In this document: positions 1-8,159 of the stretch, in pieces
How the letters are laid out: the number at the start of each line of letters is the position of its first letter
Numbering within the stretch: the stretch's first letter is position 1
Notes under the pieces: model-generated
The model's input: the letters and a program-made list of their open reading frames with translations, nothing else
What the model was told of the DNA's origin: nothing
Databases searched by the model: none
Assembly: GCF_018459925.1 (NCBI RefSeq)
Contig: NZ_CP075371.1
Coordinates: forward strand, 1,798,001 to 1,862,000
Length of the DNA stretch: 64,000 bases
Source: Nocardioides aquaticus
GTDB taxonomy: Bacteria; Actinomycetota; Actinomycetes; Propionibacteriales; Nocardioidaceae
Direction of reading: 5' to 3'
Position numbers and translations under genes: made by a program

Positions 1-124
1 GCTGCTGCTGGTGGTGATCGCGGCGATGACCGTGGAGATGGCGATGGGCTTTGCCGTCGCCACGCTGCTGCACCGCCAGGCCGGGCACGACATGACCGAC
101 ATGGCCGCGGAGTTGCACGGCTGA
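1..124 (+). CDS. nuoK: NADH-quinone oxidoreductase subunit K, C-terminal end (partial)
   Basis: Only the last 40 codons lie in the window; the gene begins to the left. The tail carries a membrane helix with the pattern TVEMAMGFAVATLL, matching the last helix of NuoK, where an acidic residue (here the E of VEM) is conserved in the membrane arm of complex I. It then ends in a short cytoplasmic tail, AELHG. The stop codon overlaps the nuoL start by one base (TGATG), which fits translational coupling inside a nuo operon. The assignment rests on this helix and on the following nuoL-nuoM-nuoN order. Confidence 0.8.
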   Translation, partial: LLLVVIAAMTVEMAMGFAVATLLHRQAGHDMTDMAAELHG

Positions 125-1995
125 TGAGCGACCTGACGCTTGTCGCCCTCGTGGTGCTACCGGCCGTGGTGGGTGTGCTGCTCCTGCTGATCGGATCGGG
201 TGCGGACCGATCGGCTGCGCCGGTCGGCGTCGGCACCGCGGCTCTGCTGGCGGCGGCGTCGTTCGCGGTCTCCTTCCCCGCGATCTCGCGACCCTCGGTG
301 GCGACGCCGTTCATGGCGGGCGCGGATCTGGGTCTGGGCGTGGATGGCCTGGCTGCGCTGGTGCTGCCGGCGGTGGCGGTGGTGTCGGCGCTCGTGCTGC
401 TGGCGGCCAGCGGTACCCCCGCGCTGCGAACGGCGCGGTTCTACGGGCTGATGCTGCTCTTCGTGGCCGCCGCATTGATGACGGTGCTGGCCACCACCCT
501 GCCTACGCTGTTGATGTCGTGGGAGGTGATGGGCGCGACGTCGTTCGCTCTCGTCGGGTACCACTGGCGCGACCAGGAGACGATCAGCTCGGGCACGACG
601 GCGTTCCTGACCACTCGGACCGCAGACGTCGGCCTGTACGTGGCAGCGGGTGCCGCGTTGGCCGGGGGAGCCGGTCTCGGACTCGCTGCCCTTCCGAACG
701 CCTCCGGTGGTTGGCGTGACGTCATCGCGGCCGGGCTGGTGGTGGCCGGGCTCGGGAAGGCTGCCCAGCTGCCGTTCTCGTTCTGGCTCTCGCGCGCCAT
801 GCTCGGCCCCAGCCCGGTCAGTGCGCTCTTGCACTCGGCCGCGATGGTCGCGATGGGTGGCTACCTGCTGCTGCGGGTGGCCCCCACCCTGGGGGCGACC
901 GGTTGGGCCGACGACGCTGCGGCCTGGGCGGGGGCTGCGACTGCGGTGCTGCTGGGCATGGTTGCGCTCGCGCAGCGTGACCTCAAGCAGCTCCTGGCCG
1001 CGTCCACGGCAGCTCAGCTCGGCTTCGTCGTGCTGGCCGCCGGGGTGGGGGCGACCGCGGGCGGCGCCACCCATCTGGTGGCTCACGCGGCGGTCAAGGC
1101 GGGGCTGTTCCTTGCTGCCGGGATTTGGCTGGAGGCGCTGGGCACCAAACGACTGTCCTCTCTGACCGGGGCGGCCAGGCTCTGGCCCGTGGTCGGTGCG
1201 TGCGCTGCGGCTGCTCTGCTCTCGCTGGCGGGGCTGCCCCCGCTGGCGCTGTGGGCGACGAAGGACGCCGTGCTGGCAGCTGCCGCTGAGCAGTCGCCAA
1301 CCTTGTACGTGGCCGGGCTGGTCGGTGCGGCGCTCTCGGCGGCCTACGCGACCAAGGCCCTGGTCGTGCTGACCCGCGGCCTCCCCGACGACGCGGAGTC
1401 GCGGTATGACGATGAACGCGACGGCACCCGAGCCGTGCCGGGGCCCGCGTGGGTCCCGCTCCTCCCGCTGGCGGCAGAGGCCCTCCTTTTGGGCGTGCTC
1501 GCGCTCCCGCCGGTGTTCACAGACGTGCGGGAACTGGCGGGTGGCGCCTCGCAGGAGCCCAGCACGCTCGAGCTGGTGACGTCCGCGATGCTCGCCGTCG
1601 TGGTCATCGTCGCGACGGTGGCGGTGATGCGTGGTGTCCAGGGCCGACGGTTCGCCTGGCCCCGCGTGCTCAGGGACTGGCTGTTACTCGAACCGCTGGC
1701 GCACCGCAGCGTGGTCCGGCCGGTGGAGGTGCTGGCGCACCGGCTGGCGCACCTTGATGACGCAGTGCTGGACCGTGGCGTGGAGGCGACCGCGGGCGGC
1801 ACGGTGCGACTGGCCCGAACCGTAGCGCTCCTCGACGACCGTCTTATCGACGGTGCAGTGGCGGGGATCGTCTCCGGGGTGAGACGCGTGGGCGGCCTGG
1901 CCCGGAGACCGCAGACCGGGCAGCTGCACCAGTACTACCTCCAAGCGCTTGCCGTTTTGGCCCTTGTCCTCGTCGTCCTCGTTCTCGTGAGGTGA
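124..1995 (+). CDS. nuoL: NADH-quinone oxidoreductase subunit L
   Basis: This 623-residue polytopic membrane protein is the distal antiporter-like subunit of complex I. Family residues of the proton channel are present: Glu134 in MSWEVMGATSF, Lys212 in GKAAQLPFSFW, His237 in SALLHSAAMV, Lys325 in HAAVKAGLF and Lys380 in LWATKDAV. A long C-terminal segment with a final hydrophobic helix (about 598-622) follows the 14-helix core, as expected for the lateral helix arm of NuoL. Length is normal for the family (E. coli about 613). It starts one base inside the nuoK stop and overlaps nuoM by four bases, so all four genes look cotranscribed. Confidence 0.95.
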   Translation: MSDLTLVALVVLPAVVGVLLLLIGSGADRSAAPVGVGTAALLAAASFAVSFPAISRPSVATPFMAGADLGLGVDGLAALVLPAVAVVSALVLLAASGTPALRTARFYGLMLLFVAAALMTVLATTLPTLLMSWEVMGATSFALVGYHWRDQETISSGTTAFLTTRTADVGLYVAAGAALAGGAGLGLAALPNASGGWRDVIAAGLVVAGLGKAAQLPFSFWLSRAMLGPSPVSALLHSAAMVAMGGYLLLRVAPTLGATGWADDAAAWAGAATAVLLGMVALAQRDLKQLLAASTAAQLGFVVLAAGVGATAGGATHLVAHAAVKAGLFLAAGIWLEALGTKRLSSLTGAARLWPVVGACAAAALLSLAGLPPLALWATKDAVLAAAAEQSPTLYVAGLVGAALSAAYATKALVVLTRGLPDDAESRYDDERDGTRAVPGPAWVPLLPLAAEALLLGVLALPPVFTDVRELAGGASQEPSTLELVTSAMLAVVVIVATVAVMRGVQGRRFAWPRVLRDWLLLEPLAHRSVVRPVEVLAHRLAHLDDAVLDRGVEATAGGTVRLARTVALLDDRLIDGAVAGIVSGVRRVGGLARRPQTGQLHQYYLQALAVLALVLVVLVLVR

Positions 1996-3485
1996 ATGTG
2001 CTTTCCGTCCTGGTCTTCCTCCCACTCGTCGCCGCTGCCGTGCTGCTGGTCCCACGGATCAGCGCCGCCGGCGCACGCGGCGTGTTCGTTGTCGTCACCG
2101 CAGCCGAGCTGGCGCTCGCTGGCCTGGTGTGGGCGAGGTACCAGACCCCGGCGGCGGGGGAGTTGGCGGCCGAGGAGCAGACCCGGTGGATCCCGGGCGT
2201 GGGGTCGAGCTACCACGTTGGCGTCGACGGCCTGTCGTTGCCGCTGGTGCTGATGACCACGCTCGTGTTCCTGGCCTGCGCGGTCCACGCGGTCCGCGAG
2301 CAGAGGCGACCTCGGTTGCAGGCTGCCCTGTTCCTGTTCCTCGAGGCTGTCTGCTTGGGCCTGTTCGTCTCCGCGGACCTGATCCTGTTCTTCGTCTTCT
2401 TCGACCTCTCGATCGTGGGCATGTACTTCTCGATCAGCGGGTGGGGCCACGAGAACGCCGCCCGGTCTGCGGTGAAGTTTTTCCTCTACACCTTCCTCGG
2501 CTCGCTGGCCCTGCTGGTAGGCTTCGTCGGCCTGTACGTCGCCTCTGACCCGCATACGTTCGACATGGTCGAGCTCACCGCCCACCCGCCCCTCCAGGGG
2601 CACGGTGTCGCGGGCGGACTGGTGCTGGCGGCGGTGCTGCTCGGTCTCGCGGTGAAGACGCCGACCTTCCCGTTCCACACTTGGCTTCCCCCCGCGCACA
2701 GCGACGCGCCGGCGATCGGGTCCGCGGTCCTGGCGGGCGTGATGCTGAAGATGGGCACCTACGGCTTCGTCCGGATCGCGATGCCGATGCTGCCGGACGC
2801 GTGGCGCGCTTGGGCCTGGGTCGTGATCGCGGTCGGCATCGTCTCGGTGCTGTGGGGAGCGCTGGTGGGCTTCGCGCAGACCGACCTGAAACGCATGATC
2901 GCCTACACCTCGGTCAACCACATGGGCTACGTCGTGCTGGCCGTCGGTGCCGCCGGGGTACTGGCCGACGGCGCGGACCAGGCACGTCAAGTGGCGGTGA
3001 CCGGTGCGGTGACCCAGATGGTCAGTCACGGGCTGCTCACCGCGGCCTTGTTCCTGCTCGCGGGCAGCATGTTCGAACGGACCGAGACCTACGACTTGGA
3101 CGGCTACGGAGGGTTGGCCGGAACCGCCCCGCGCTACGCCACGCTCTTCACCGTTGCGGCGTTCGGGTCGCTGGGGCTCCCTGCGCTGTCCGGGTTCATT
3201 GCCGAGTTCCAGATCTTCGCCGGCAGCATCGCCACCGTGCCCGTCACCGCGGTGGCCGTGCTCGGTATCCTCATCACTGCAGCCCTGTTCCTGCGGGCCC
3301 TGCAGCGGGTGTTCACCGGCCCGACTGCGGGCCTGTCGGTGGGGTTCACCGACGTCACCCCACGGGAGTGGGTGCCTGTCGCGCTGCTCCTGGCTGTGTC
3401 GGTGTTCATCGGGGTGCTGCCGCGGACCCTGCTCGACGTCATCGAGCCCGGTGCCGCCGTGCTCGCAGACCTCGTGGGGCGGTGA
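1992..3485 (+). CDS. nuoM: NADH-quinone oxidoreductase subunit M
   Basis: A 497-residue antiporter-like subunit of the complex I membrane arm. Family features include the Lys222 helix (VKTPTFPFHTWLPPAH) and Lys253 (VMLKMGTYGF). In transmembrane helix 5 the usual FFxFE pattern reads FFVFFDLSIVGMYF, so the conserved channel glutamate is Asp138. The chosen GTG start overlaps the nuoL stop; a second GTG two codons later is possible. It is followed after nine bases by nuoN. The substitution is conservative in charge, but it is accompanied by a more drastic one in NuoN. Confidence 0.95.
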   Translation: MNVLSVLVFLPLVAAAVLLVPRISAAGARGVFVVVTAAELALAGLVWARYQTPAAGELAAEEQTRWIPGVGSSYHVGVDGLSLPLVLMTTLVFLACAVHAVREQRRPRLQAALFLFLEAVCLGLFVSADLILFFVFFDLSIVGMYFSISGWGHENAARSAVKFFLYTFLGSLALLVGFVGLYVASDPHTFDMVELTAHPPLQGHGVAGGLVLAAVLLGLAVKTPTFPFHTWLPPAHSDAPAIGSAVLAGVMLKMGTYGFVRIAMPMLPDAWRAWAWVVIAVGIVSVLWGALVGFAQTDLKRMIAYTSVNHMGYVVLAVGAAGVLADGADQARQVAVTGAVTQMVSHGLLTAALFLLAGSMFERTETYDLDGYGGLAGTAPRYATLFTVAAFGSLGLPALSGFIAEFQIFAGSIATVPVTAVAVLGILITAALFLRALQRVFTGPTAGLSVGFTDVTPREWVPVALLLAVSVFIGVLPRTLLDVIEPGAAVLADLVGR

Positions 3486-3494
3486 GTCGGCGCG

Positions 3495-4889
3495 ATGGGG
3501 GCTGACCTGGTGGCGGTGCTGCCCGAGGCGTTGTTGTTCCTGGGAGGGATGGTCACGCTCGTCGGCGGGTCGTTCACCCCTCGGGCCCGGCAGCGGCGGA
3601 TGGGCATCGTGGCGGCTGCCGCCACCGTGGCTGGTCTCGTGGCGAGCCTCGTAGCGTGGGAAGGTGATACCCGGGCTGTCTTCTCCGGCACCTTCACCGT
3701 CGACACCTCGACCGGGGCGACCCGGGTCATCGTGACCGTCTCGCTGCTGCTGATCCTGTTGATCGCTTCGGGGGAGGTGCGCGACCATCCGCGGGAGAGC
3801 GAGACCTACAGCCTGCTGCTCTTCGGCGGTGCCGGCGCCCTTTTGCTCGCCGGCAGCACCGACCTCGCCGTGCTGGTCGTGGCGTTCCTGCTCTCGAGCA
3901 TCCCGCTCTACGGGCTCGTCGGGATCATCGCCCGGCCGGAGTCGCCGGAGGCGGCGTTGAAGACGTACCTCTGCGGAGCGCTCTTCGGCATCCTGCTGAT
4001 GCTGGGCGCCGTCCTGCTCTACGGACTCGCAGGCCGGGCCGGATACTCGTCGTTGGCCGCCGAGCTAACCGACGCCCCGAGCGCGGCCGTCGCGGCCGGC
4101 GGGGTCTTGGTGTTGATGGGGCTGCTCTTCAAGGCCGGCGGCGTCCCCGGCCACTTCTGGGTCCCTGACGCCACCCAGGGCGCATCGGTGAGCGCCGCTG
4201 CCTTCCTCACCACCATTCCCAAGATCGGGGCGATCGTCGCGATCACCCGCCTCGTAGCGGTGCTGCCGGGGGATCTGCGGTGGGCCACGGTCCTGGGGGT
4301 CCTCGCGGTGGCCAGCATGACCATCGGCAACCTCGCGGCGCTCGCCCAGGACGACGTACGCCGGCTCCTGGGCTGGTCCACCGTCAGCCAGGTCGGCTAC
4401 CTCCTCGCCGCCGCGGCCGTGACCCGGATCAGCGACCAGGGCCAGCCCGCACTGCTGTTCTTCCTGGCCGGCTACGCCCTAACCAACCTGGCCGCCTTCG
4501 CGGTCGCCGCCGCAGCGCCCGACCGCCGCTCGCTTGAGGACTGGGCGGGCTTCGCCTCCACACGCCCCGGCCTCAGTGCCGCCCTCGTGGTCGCGCTGCT
4601 CGGCCTGGTCGGAACACCTCCGACCGCGGTCTTCATCGGCAAGCTCACCACCATGGGGGCGACCTGGGGCGCCGGCCTCGCCTGGCTCGCGGTCGCGATC
4701 GCCCTCAACAGCGTGGTCAGCCTCTTCTACTACCTGCGTTGGCTCCGGGCAGCCCTACGTCCCGCCGCACAGCTCGAAGAGGGCAGCAGCACTGGCGGGC
4801 GAGGCGCTCCCACGGCTGCGCTCGTCGCGGCGTTCGCCACCGTCGCGATGGGGCTGACGGCCGGGCCGGTCTGGCTTATCCTCGCCTGA
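3495..4889 (+). CDS. nuoN: NADH-quinone oxidoreductase subunit N
   Basis: A 464-residue membrane-arm subunit of complex I and the last gene of the operon here. It keeps the Lys213 helix (LLFKAGGVPGHFWVPDA) and the late lysine in FIGKLTT. The helix-5 motif, normally LGLEVLSLALY, reads VVAFLLSSIPLY, so the conserved glutamate aligns with Leu132 in my by-eye alignment. The loss of that acid suggests an altered proton pathway or a non-canonical complex I. The ATG at 3495 is the first good start after the nuoM stop. No terminator hairpin is visible after the stop. Confidence 0.93.
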   Translation: MGADLVAVLPEALLFLGGMVTLVGGSFTPRARQRRMGIVAAAATVAGLVASLVAWEGDTRAVFSGTFTVDTSTGATRVIVTVSLLLILLIASGEVRDHPRESETYSLLLFGGAGALLLAGSTDLAVLVVAFLLSSIPLYGLVGIIARPESPEAALKTYLCGALFGILLMLGAVLLYGLAGRAGYSSLAAELTDAPSAAVAAGGVLVLMGLLFKAGGVPGHFWVPDATQGASVSAAAFLTTIPKIGAIVAITRLVAVLPGDLRWATVLGVLAVASMTIGNLAALAQDDVRRLLGWSTVSQVGYLLAAAAVTRISDQGQPALLFFLAGYALTNLAAFAVAAAAPDRRSLEDWAGFASTRPGLSAALVVALLGLVGTPPTAVFIGKLTTMGATWGAGLAWLAVAIALNSVVSLFYYLRWLRAALRPAAQLEEGSSTGGRGAPTAALVAAFATVAMGLTAGPVWLILA

Positions 4890-4930
4890 ACCGAGCGCCC
4901 GGTGGATCTGCGGGCCGATGCCCTGGAAGG

Positions 4931-5341
4931 TCAGGTCCGGTAGTTCAGCGCGATCATCATCCCGGCCTCACCGTGGTACATGTTGTGGCAGTGCGTCATC
5001 CGGGACCCGGGGTTGTCGGCCTGCAGGTCCACCGACACCGTTCACACCGGCTTGACGAGCAGGGTGTCCTTCTGCGGCCCGTTGGGTAGGGCGAAGGTGT
5101 GGCGGTGGACGTGCATCGGATGGGTCATCTGCGTCATGTTCATCAGTTGCAGGCGCACCCGGTCACCCTCGTCGATCACGATGGGGTCGTTCTTGCCGTA
5201 AGGGGCGCCGTTGGTGGCCCACCGGTAGGGCGCCATCTGGCCGCTCAGGTGAACCATCTCGGAGGTGTCCGGGCCCCGAGAGGGCAGTCGGGTCGCTTCG
5301 GCCGGTCCGAGATCGGTGGCCTTGAGGATGGCGCCGTCAAG
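4931..5341 (-). pseudogene. multicopper oxidase, truncated and with an in-frame stop
   Basis: Read on the minus strand, the C-terminal cupredoxin domain of a multicopper oxidase is clear: THPMHVHRHTF (type 1/type 3 copper histidines) and, near the end, MTHCHNMYHGEAGMM with the HCH copper motif and the axial Met. Between them a TGA (5042-5044) interrupts one continuous frame directly after LLVKPV, and the same frame runs on to the natural stop at 4931-4933. The 5' side has no N-terminal domains: the homologous reading fades around 5341 and a stop closes the frame at 5402-5404. So about two thirds of the gene is missing and the rest has a nonsense mutation. It is convergent with nuoN. Confidence 0.85.
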
Positions 5342-5344
5342 CTC

Positions 5345-5493
5345 CGCCGGTGAGCGGTTGGCCCGGGTGCATTGCCGGAGACCGTCCCATGGCGCACGTT
5401 GTCACCGGTGTCACAGCAAGCACACCCTCCGCGGCGCCGCTACCCAGGCGGGCGTCGTCTCGGGCGCTGATGGGTCCCGCGCGGTCGAGTCGG
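5345..5493. other. intergenic stretch without recognisable features
   Basis: Between the broken end of the multicopper oxidase and the next gene I see no gene, hairpin or repeat. It may be the deletion junction that removed the oxidase N-terminus. Confidence 0.4.
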
Positions 5494-5823
5494 TCACGAC
5501 ATCGGGTCGAAGCCGTCGATGGCGCGCCGACCCACGGCGGTCAGCGAGAGCCAGTACTCCTGGGGGCTCTCGGTCGGCTCGTCGTAGCGACGGAACCGGG
5601 CGATGCCGACGTCAACGGCCACCAGCCCGGCCTCTTGCAAAACGGACGCGTGCGGACTGGTCCCGTGCCACGGCGCAGACGACTTCCAGAAGTGCGGACC
5701 GCCTCTTCGCTTCCACAGGTCGAGCAGCGCCAGGCCCACAGCCTTGGTTCCCGCGGCGCGACCAGGCTCTTCCTCTTGGGAGACAACCCAGAGGAGATCA
5801 AGCTGCACCTGGTTGAGCTCCAT
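5494..5823 (-). CDS. hypothetical protein, possibly winged-helix-like
   Basis: A 109-residue protein starting MELNQVQLDLLWVV. It has an alternating helix and strand pattern, and segments such as ASVLQEAGLVAVDVG and YWLSLTAVGRRAIDG. The latter recalls the wing and last helix of winged-helix proteins (LTxxGRxxL pattern), so a small DNA-binding or ligand-sensing protein is possible. I do not recognise a named family. It lies alone in a decayed island, oriented away from the genes on its right. Codon use looks actinobacterial, which supports it being real. Confidence 0.6.
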   Translation of the reverse strand: MELNQVQLDLLWVVSQEEEPGRAAGTKAVGLALLDLWKRRGGPHFWKSSAPWHGTSPHASVLQEAGLVAVDVGIARFRRYDEPTESPQEYWLSLTAVGRRAIDGFDPMS

Positions 5824-5990
5824 GAGTCGACACTACGAGCCCGAGTCGACAGCGCAACCCGCACAGCAACGCCGCAGACGACAGGCCAGGAGTGCGCGCC
5901 CCCTTGGCCCCGCGCGAGGCCGACGAGAACACGCTTCGCAGAGGACTGGCGACACCCCAGACTGGTGGCGGACGGGACTACCGTCTAGAT

Positions 5991-6362
5991 GTGGGCAAGA
6001 AGAAGCCAAACAGACACCAGTCGGGAGACCCGTCTAAGCAGACTTCTCCCTCGCCGTTGGCGCGGAGTCCGATCACAGGGCCAAGCGGTTTCAACTACTC
6101 GCACTTCCCGCCCGAGGCATCCGACCGGCGCAGCCAGGCGGAGTACCTCATCGACAAGATCCTGCATGGCACCCCCGATGGTCGGGTCGACCCGGCCATC
6201 TCAGAGAACCTGCGCCACCACCTAGCCGAGAACGCCGGCGATCCCGAACGCGCGTTACTGAACCACCTCAACGAGCAGATGGCGGCCGCCGGGATGCCGG
6301 TGGACGCCGCGTTCCCCGAAGACCTCGAAGTGGACCACCGCGATGAACCACAGGACTCGTAG
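5991..6362 (+). CDS. hypothetical protein
   Basis: A 123-residue protein if translation begins at the GTG at 5991 (start MGKKKPNRHQSGDP); the frame is open further upstream, but the residues there do not look coding. The N-terminus is basic and proline/serine-rich. The middle (SQAEYLIDKILHGTPDGRVD) and end (acidic, EDLEVDHRDEPQDS) look helical and soluble. There is no membrane segment and no motif I can name. Lower GC and more lysine and asparagine than its neighbours suggest it came with the surrounding mobile material. Confidence 0.5.
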   Translation: MGKKKPNRHQSGDPSKQTSPSPLARSPITGPSGFNYSHFPPEASDRRSQAEYLIDKILHGTPDGRVDPAISENLRHHLAENAGDPERALLNHLNEQMAAAGMPVDAAFPEDLEVDHRDEPQDS

Positions 6363-6670
6363 GTGCACGACTCCCGGCCGGGCAGCCCAGGTGCAGGCTT
6401 CCCAAGTCCGGCGCGGACCAGCGGGATGAGCGCAGAGGACGAGCGGAGGTGGCCCTCAGCGGCTGCGGCCGATCGGACCGGCCGAGATTCGAACCGTGAC
6501 CCGTTTACTCCCCGAAAACGAGAGCAGAAGCCGTCGATCGAGGTCACGCACAAACAAGAAGAATGAGCCTGTCGGTGGTCGGCTCGGCGTGTTAGCGCAG
6601 GTCAGCGCATACGTGATCAAGAACAAGCACACGCTCGAGCAAGGTGCAGTGCTTGCGCCGGATGTCCAGA
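6363..6670. other. gene-free stretch in the decayed island
   Basis: About 300 bases with lower GC than the flanks and no convincing ORF. It leads into the tRNA 3' fragment. The sequence just before that fragment does not supply the 5' acceptor strand or D arm that a complete tRNA would need. Confidence 0.5.
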
Positions 6671-6700
6671 GGTCGCAGGTTCAAATCCTGCCCCCGCTAC
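6671..6700 (+). tRNA. tRNA 3' fragment (T arm plus acceptor 3' strand), probable attachment-site remnant
   Basis: The bases form a perfect T arm, GCAGG/TTCAAAT/CCTGC (6675-6691), followed by a seven-base acceptor strand CCCCGCT and a discriminator A. A complete tRNA would need AGCGGGG some 60-80 bases upstream, and that is absent, so only the 3' portion exists. Such 3' tRNA pieces are left at one end of integrated elements that use a tRNA gene as attachment site. The isotype cannot be fixed without the anticodon; an elongator tRNA-Met is a guess. Confidence 0.6.
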
Positions 6701-6704
6701 GAAG

Positions 6705-6746
6705 AAAGGCCCTCTGATCAGCGGAAACGCTGGCCAGGGGGCCTTT
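6705..6746 (+). terminator. intrinsic terminator-like hairpin after the tRNA fragment
   Basis: AAAGGCCC at 6705-6712 pairs with GGGCCTTT at 6739-6746, with a further inner stem CAGCG-GAAA-CGCTG closed by a tetraloop. A T-rich stretch (TTTTTGA) follows shortly after. It sits exactly where a tRNA terminator is expected, so it probably travelled with the tRNA 3' end. Confidence 0.75.
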
Positions 6747-6902
6747 CAGGTTTTTGACCAATGGTCACAAGCGGGCGGAACCGGGCTCTATGTGGGGCGC
6801 TTCGGGCGTGTCCGAGGCGCGAACACGCAACCGCCGTCGCGTGTTCGCCGCGAGGGCACTCGGAGTCGGCGGAGTCGGCGGGTGCGAATCACGTCTTCGG
6901 CG

Positions 6903-7015
6903 TCACGGCCGGAACCGTTCGAGGTAGTCGGTGAGGTCAGGCGCGACCTTGGCCTTGTGGATGTAGTGGCTCCAGGGTGATGCCCTCGCTGGTGTGGCCC
7001 ACGGGCATTCTCAAC
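6903..7015 (-). pseudogene. tyrosine recombinase (integrase) C-terminal remnant, frameshifted
   Basis: On the minus strand, ALRMPVGHTSEGITLE in one frame continues after a one-base slip as HYIHKAKVAPDLTDYLERF in another, ending at the stop at 6903-6905. GHTS followed by a Y-containing helix is the box II end of tyrosine recombinases, and the Y of HYIH sits where the catalytic tyrosine is expected. Removing one C at about 6970 restores a continuous reading. Nothing of the N-terminal or core-binding domain is left. Its position beside a tRNA 3' fragment fits the remains of an integrated element. Confidence 0.7.
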
Positions 7016-7160
7016 GCAGGAGTCCTGGCCGCCCACCAACGAGGGCAAGAGCGCCAAGTTCGGCTACGGCGGGGTGTCCGGTTCGATCCGCAGGGAGACG
7101 CCCAAGAAGATTCAGGCCTGAAAGAAGCGGGCCGCAAAGAAGTTGTAGTCATCGGCCGTC

Positions 7161-7370
7161 GTGAGCGCCAAGACGAGTTCGGACCAGGGGATCGTGACGA
7201 CTCAGCCGTTCGGGTTCTGGGGGCGTGGGTTGGCCCTTGCCATGTTCGTGGCCGAGTATGGGATTCCGATCTTCGAGGTCGCCACGGTGCTGGGCGAAGA
7301 CAGCATCGACGTACTCACGGCCTTCCTCGGCGCGGGGGGCCTGATGGAGAAGTGCGGTCGGGCATGGTGA
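7161..7370 (+). CDS. small hypothetical protein
   Basis: A 69-residue ORF from a GTG. The middle is hydrophobic (FWGRGLALAMFVAEYGIPIFEVATVLG), the rest mixed. No family is recognised and no strong ribosome-binding site is visible. It precedes a membrane protein gene on the same strand by 57 bases, so the two may form a small unit. It may also be a chance ORF in decayed DNA. Confidence 0.35.
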   Translation: MSAKTSSDQGIVTTQPFGFWGRGLALAMFVAEYGIPIFEVATVLGEDSIDVLTAFLGAGGLMEKCGRAW

Positions 7371-7427
7371 GGAAGAGGGCCAGCGCGCGCACAGTGCATT
7401 CCATCTCGGAGCGGTTCGGGGGACACC

Positions 7428-7898
7428 ATGAGCGAACGTCGTGATCGCGACTGGCAGGTTGCCAAGGCCGATTTCGTTTTCGTGCTGCTGGCGAATGGGC
7501 TGATGGCGCCGTTCTACGCGATGGTCGTGGTGGTCGGCTGGCTGTGCACACGCGGAGTCTGGGACCTTGAGGCCAGCATCATCATCTCGACCGTGGTGCT
7601 GTTCTGGGTCTTCGAGTCGATCCTGTTCTGGGCCGCTGTGTGGTCGATCGGCGAGCGGCAGAAGCCGCGGGCGGTGACCGGCCGCTACGCGCTCGGCGCG
7701 CGGCTCGTGGCGTCCCCGCTCGCCGCCTGGATGGCAGGCGGGTTCACCGGGCGGGCCGCGCTGTTTGGGCTGGTCGTCGGTGTCGTCTTTGCCGGTGTCG
7801 ACTATGTGCGCCCCAGGCACGGGTTGGGAGACGAGGAGTCCGACCGGGTCCAGGACCGTGAGGTGCTGCGCCGAGCCATCCGCGACGAGTCGCTGTAG
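7428..7898 (+). CDS. hypothetical membrane protein
   Basis: A 156-residue protein with about three to four hydrophobic segments: residues about 14-36, 44-70, 86-103 and 104-125. It has a short basic N-terminus (MSERRDRDWQVAKADF) and a charged C-terminal tail rich in Asp, Glu and Arg. I do not recognise the family. Codon use matches the host, so it looks like a living gene inside the decayed island. Confidence 0.6.
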   Translation: MSERRDRDWQVAKADFVFVLLANGLMAPFYAMVVVVGWLCTRGVWDLEASIIISTVVLFWVFESILFWAAVWSIGERQKPRAVTGRYALGARLVASPLAAWMAGGFTGRAALFGLVVGVVFAGVDYVRPRHGLGDEESDRVQDREVLRRAIRDESL

Positions 7899-8159
7899 TC
7901 GGTGGTGCGCAACGCCTCGGGACGCCCTCGGTGGGGGCCGGGTCGAGCGTGGCGCCGTGCGGGCGGGGCGCGACTTCGTACGTCTGACTACGACGCCGGT
8001 GAAAGGCCATCGAGAAGCTGGCTCCCGACGGCAAAAAGCTCCAGCGCTTGAAAAGAAGCACCCGCCAATGCGACGAGATCACCATCCTGAACCCCGCGCG
8101 GTGGTAGGCGGCGTCCTCGTAGTCTTGCGCTGTTTCGCTCGTACAGGGGCAAGACACAC
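7899..8159. other. gene-poor stretch with a short coding remnant
   Basis: No full gene is visible. On the plus strand a 34-codon open stretch ending at 8107 (KLAPDGKKLQRLKRSTRQCD, then EITILNPARW) reads like the C-terminus of a lost protein; I cannot name it. The rest shows no hairpin or repeat. Confidence 0.4.

Noticed and set aside
1935..3788. A 617-residue minus-strand ORF opposite nuoM
   Set aside because: It is the antisense shadow of nuoM, very rich in Arg, His and Gln, with no recognisable domain.
6471..6545. A GATTCGAACC sequence suggesting a second tRNA on the minus strand
   Set aside because: The bases around it do not form a paired T stem, and no acceptor or anticodon arm can be built.
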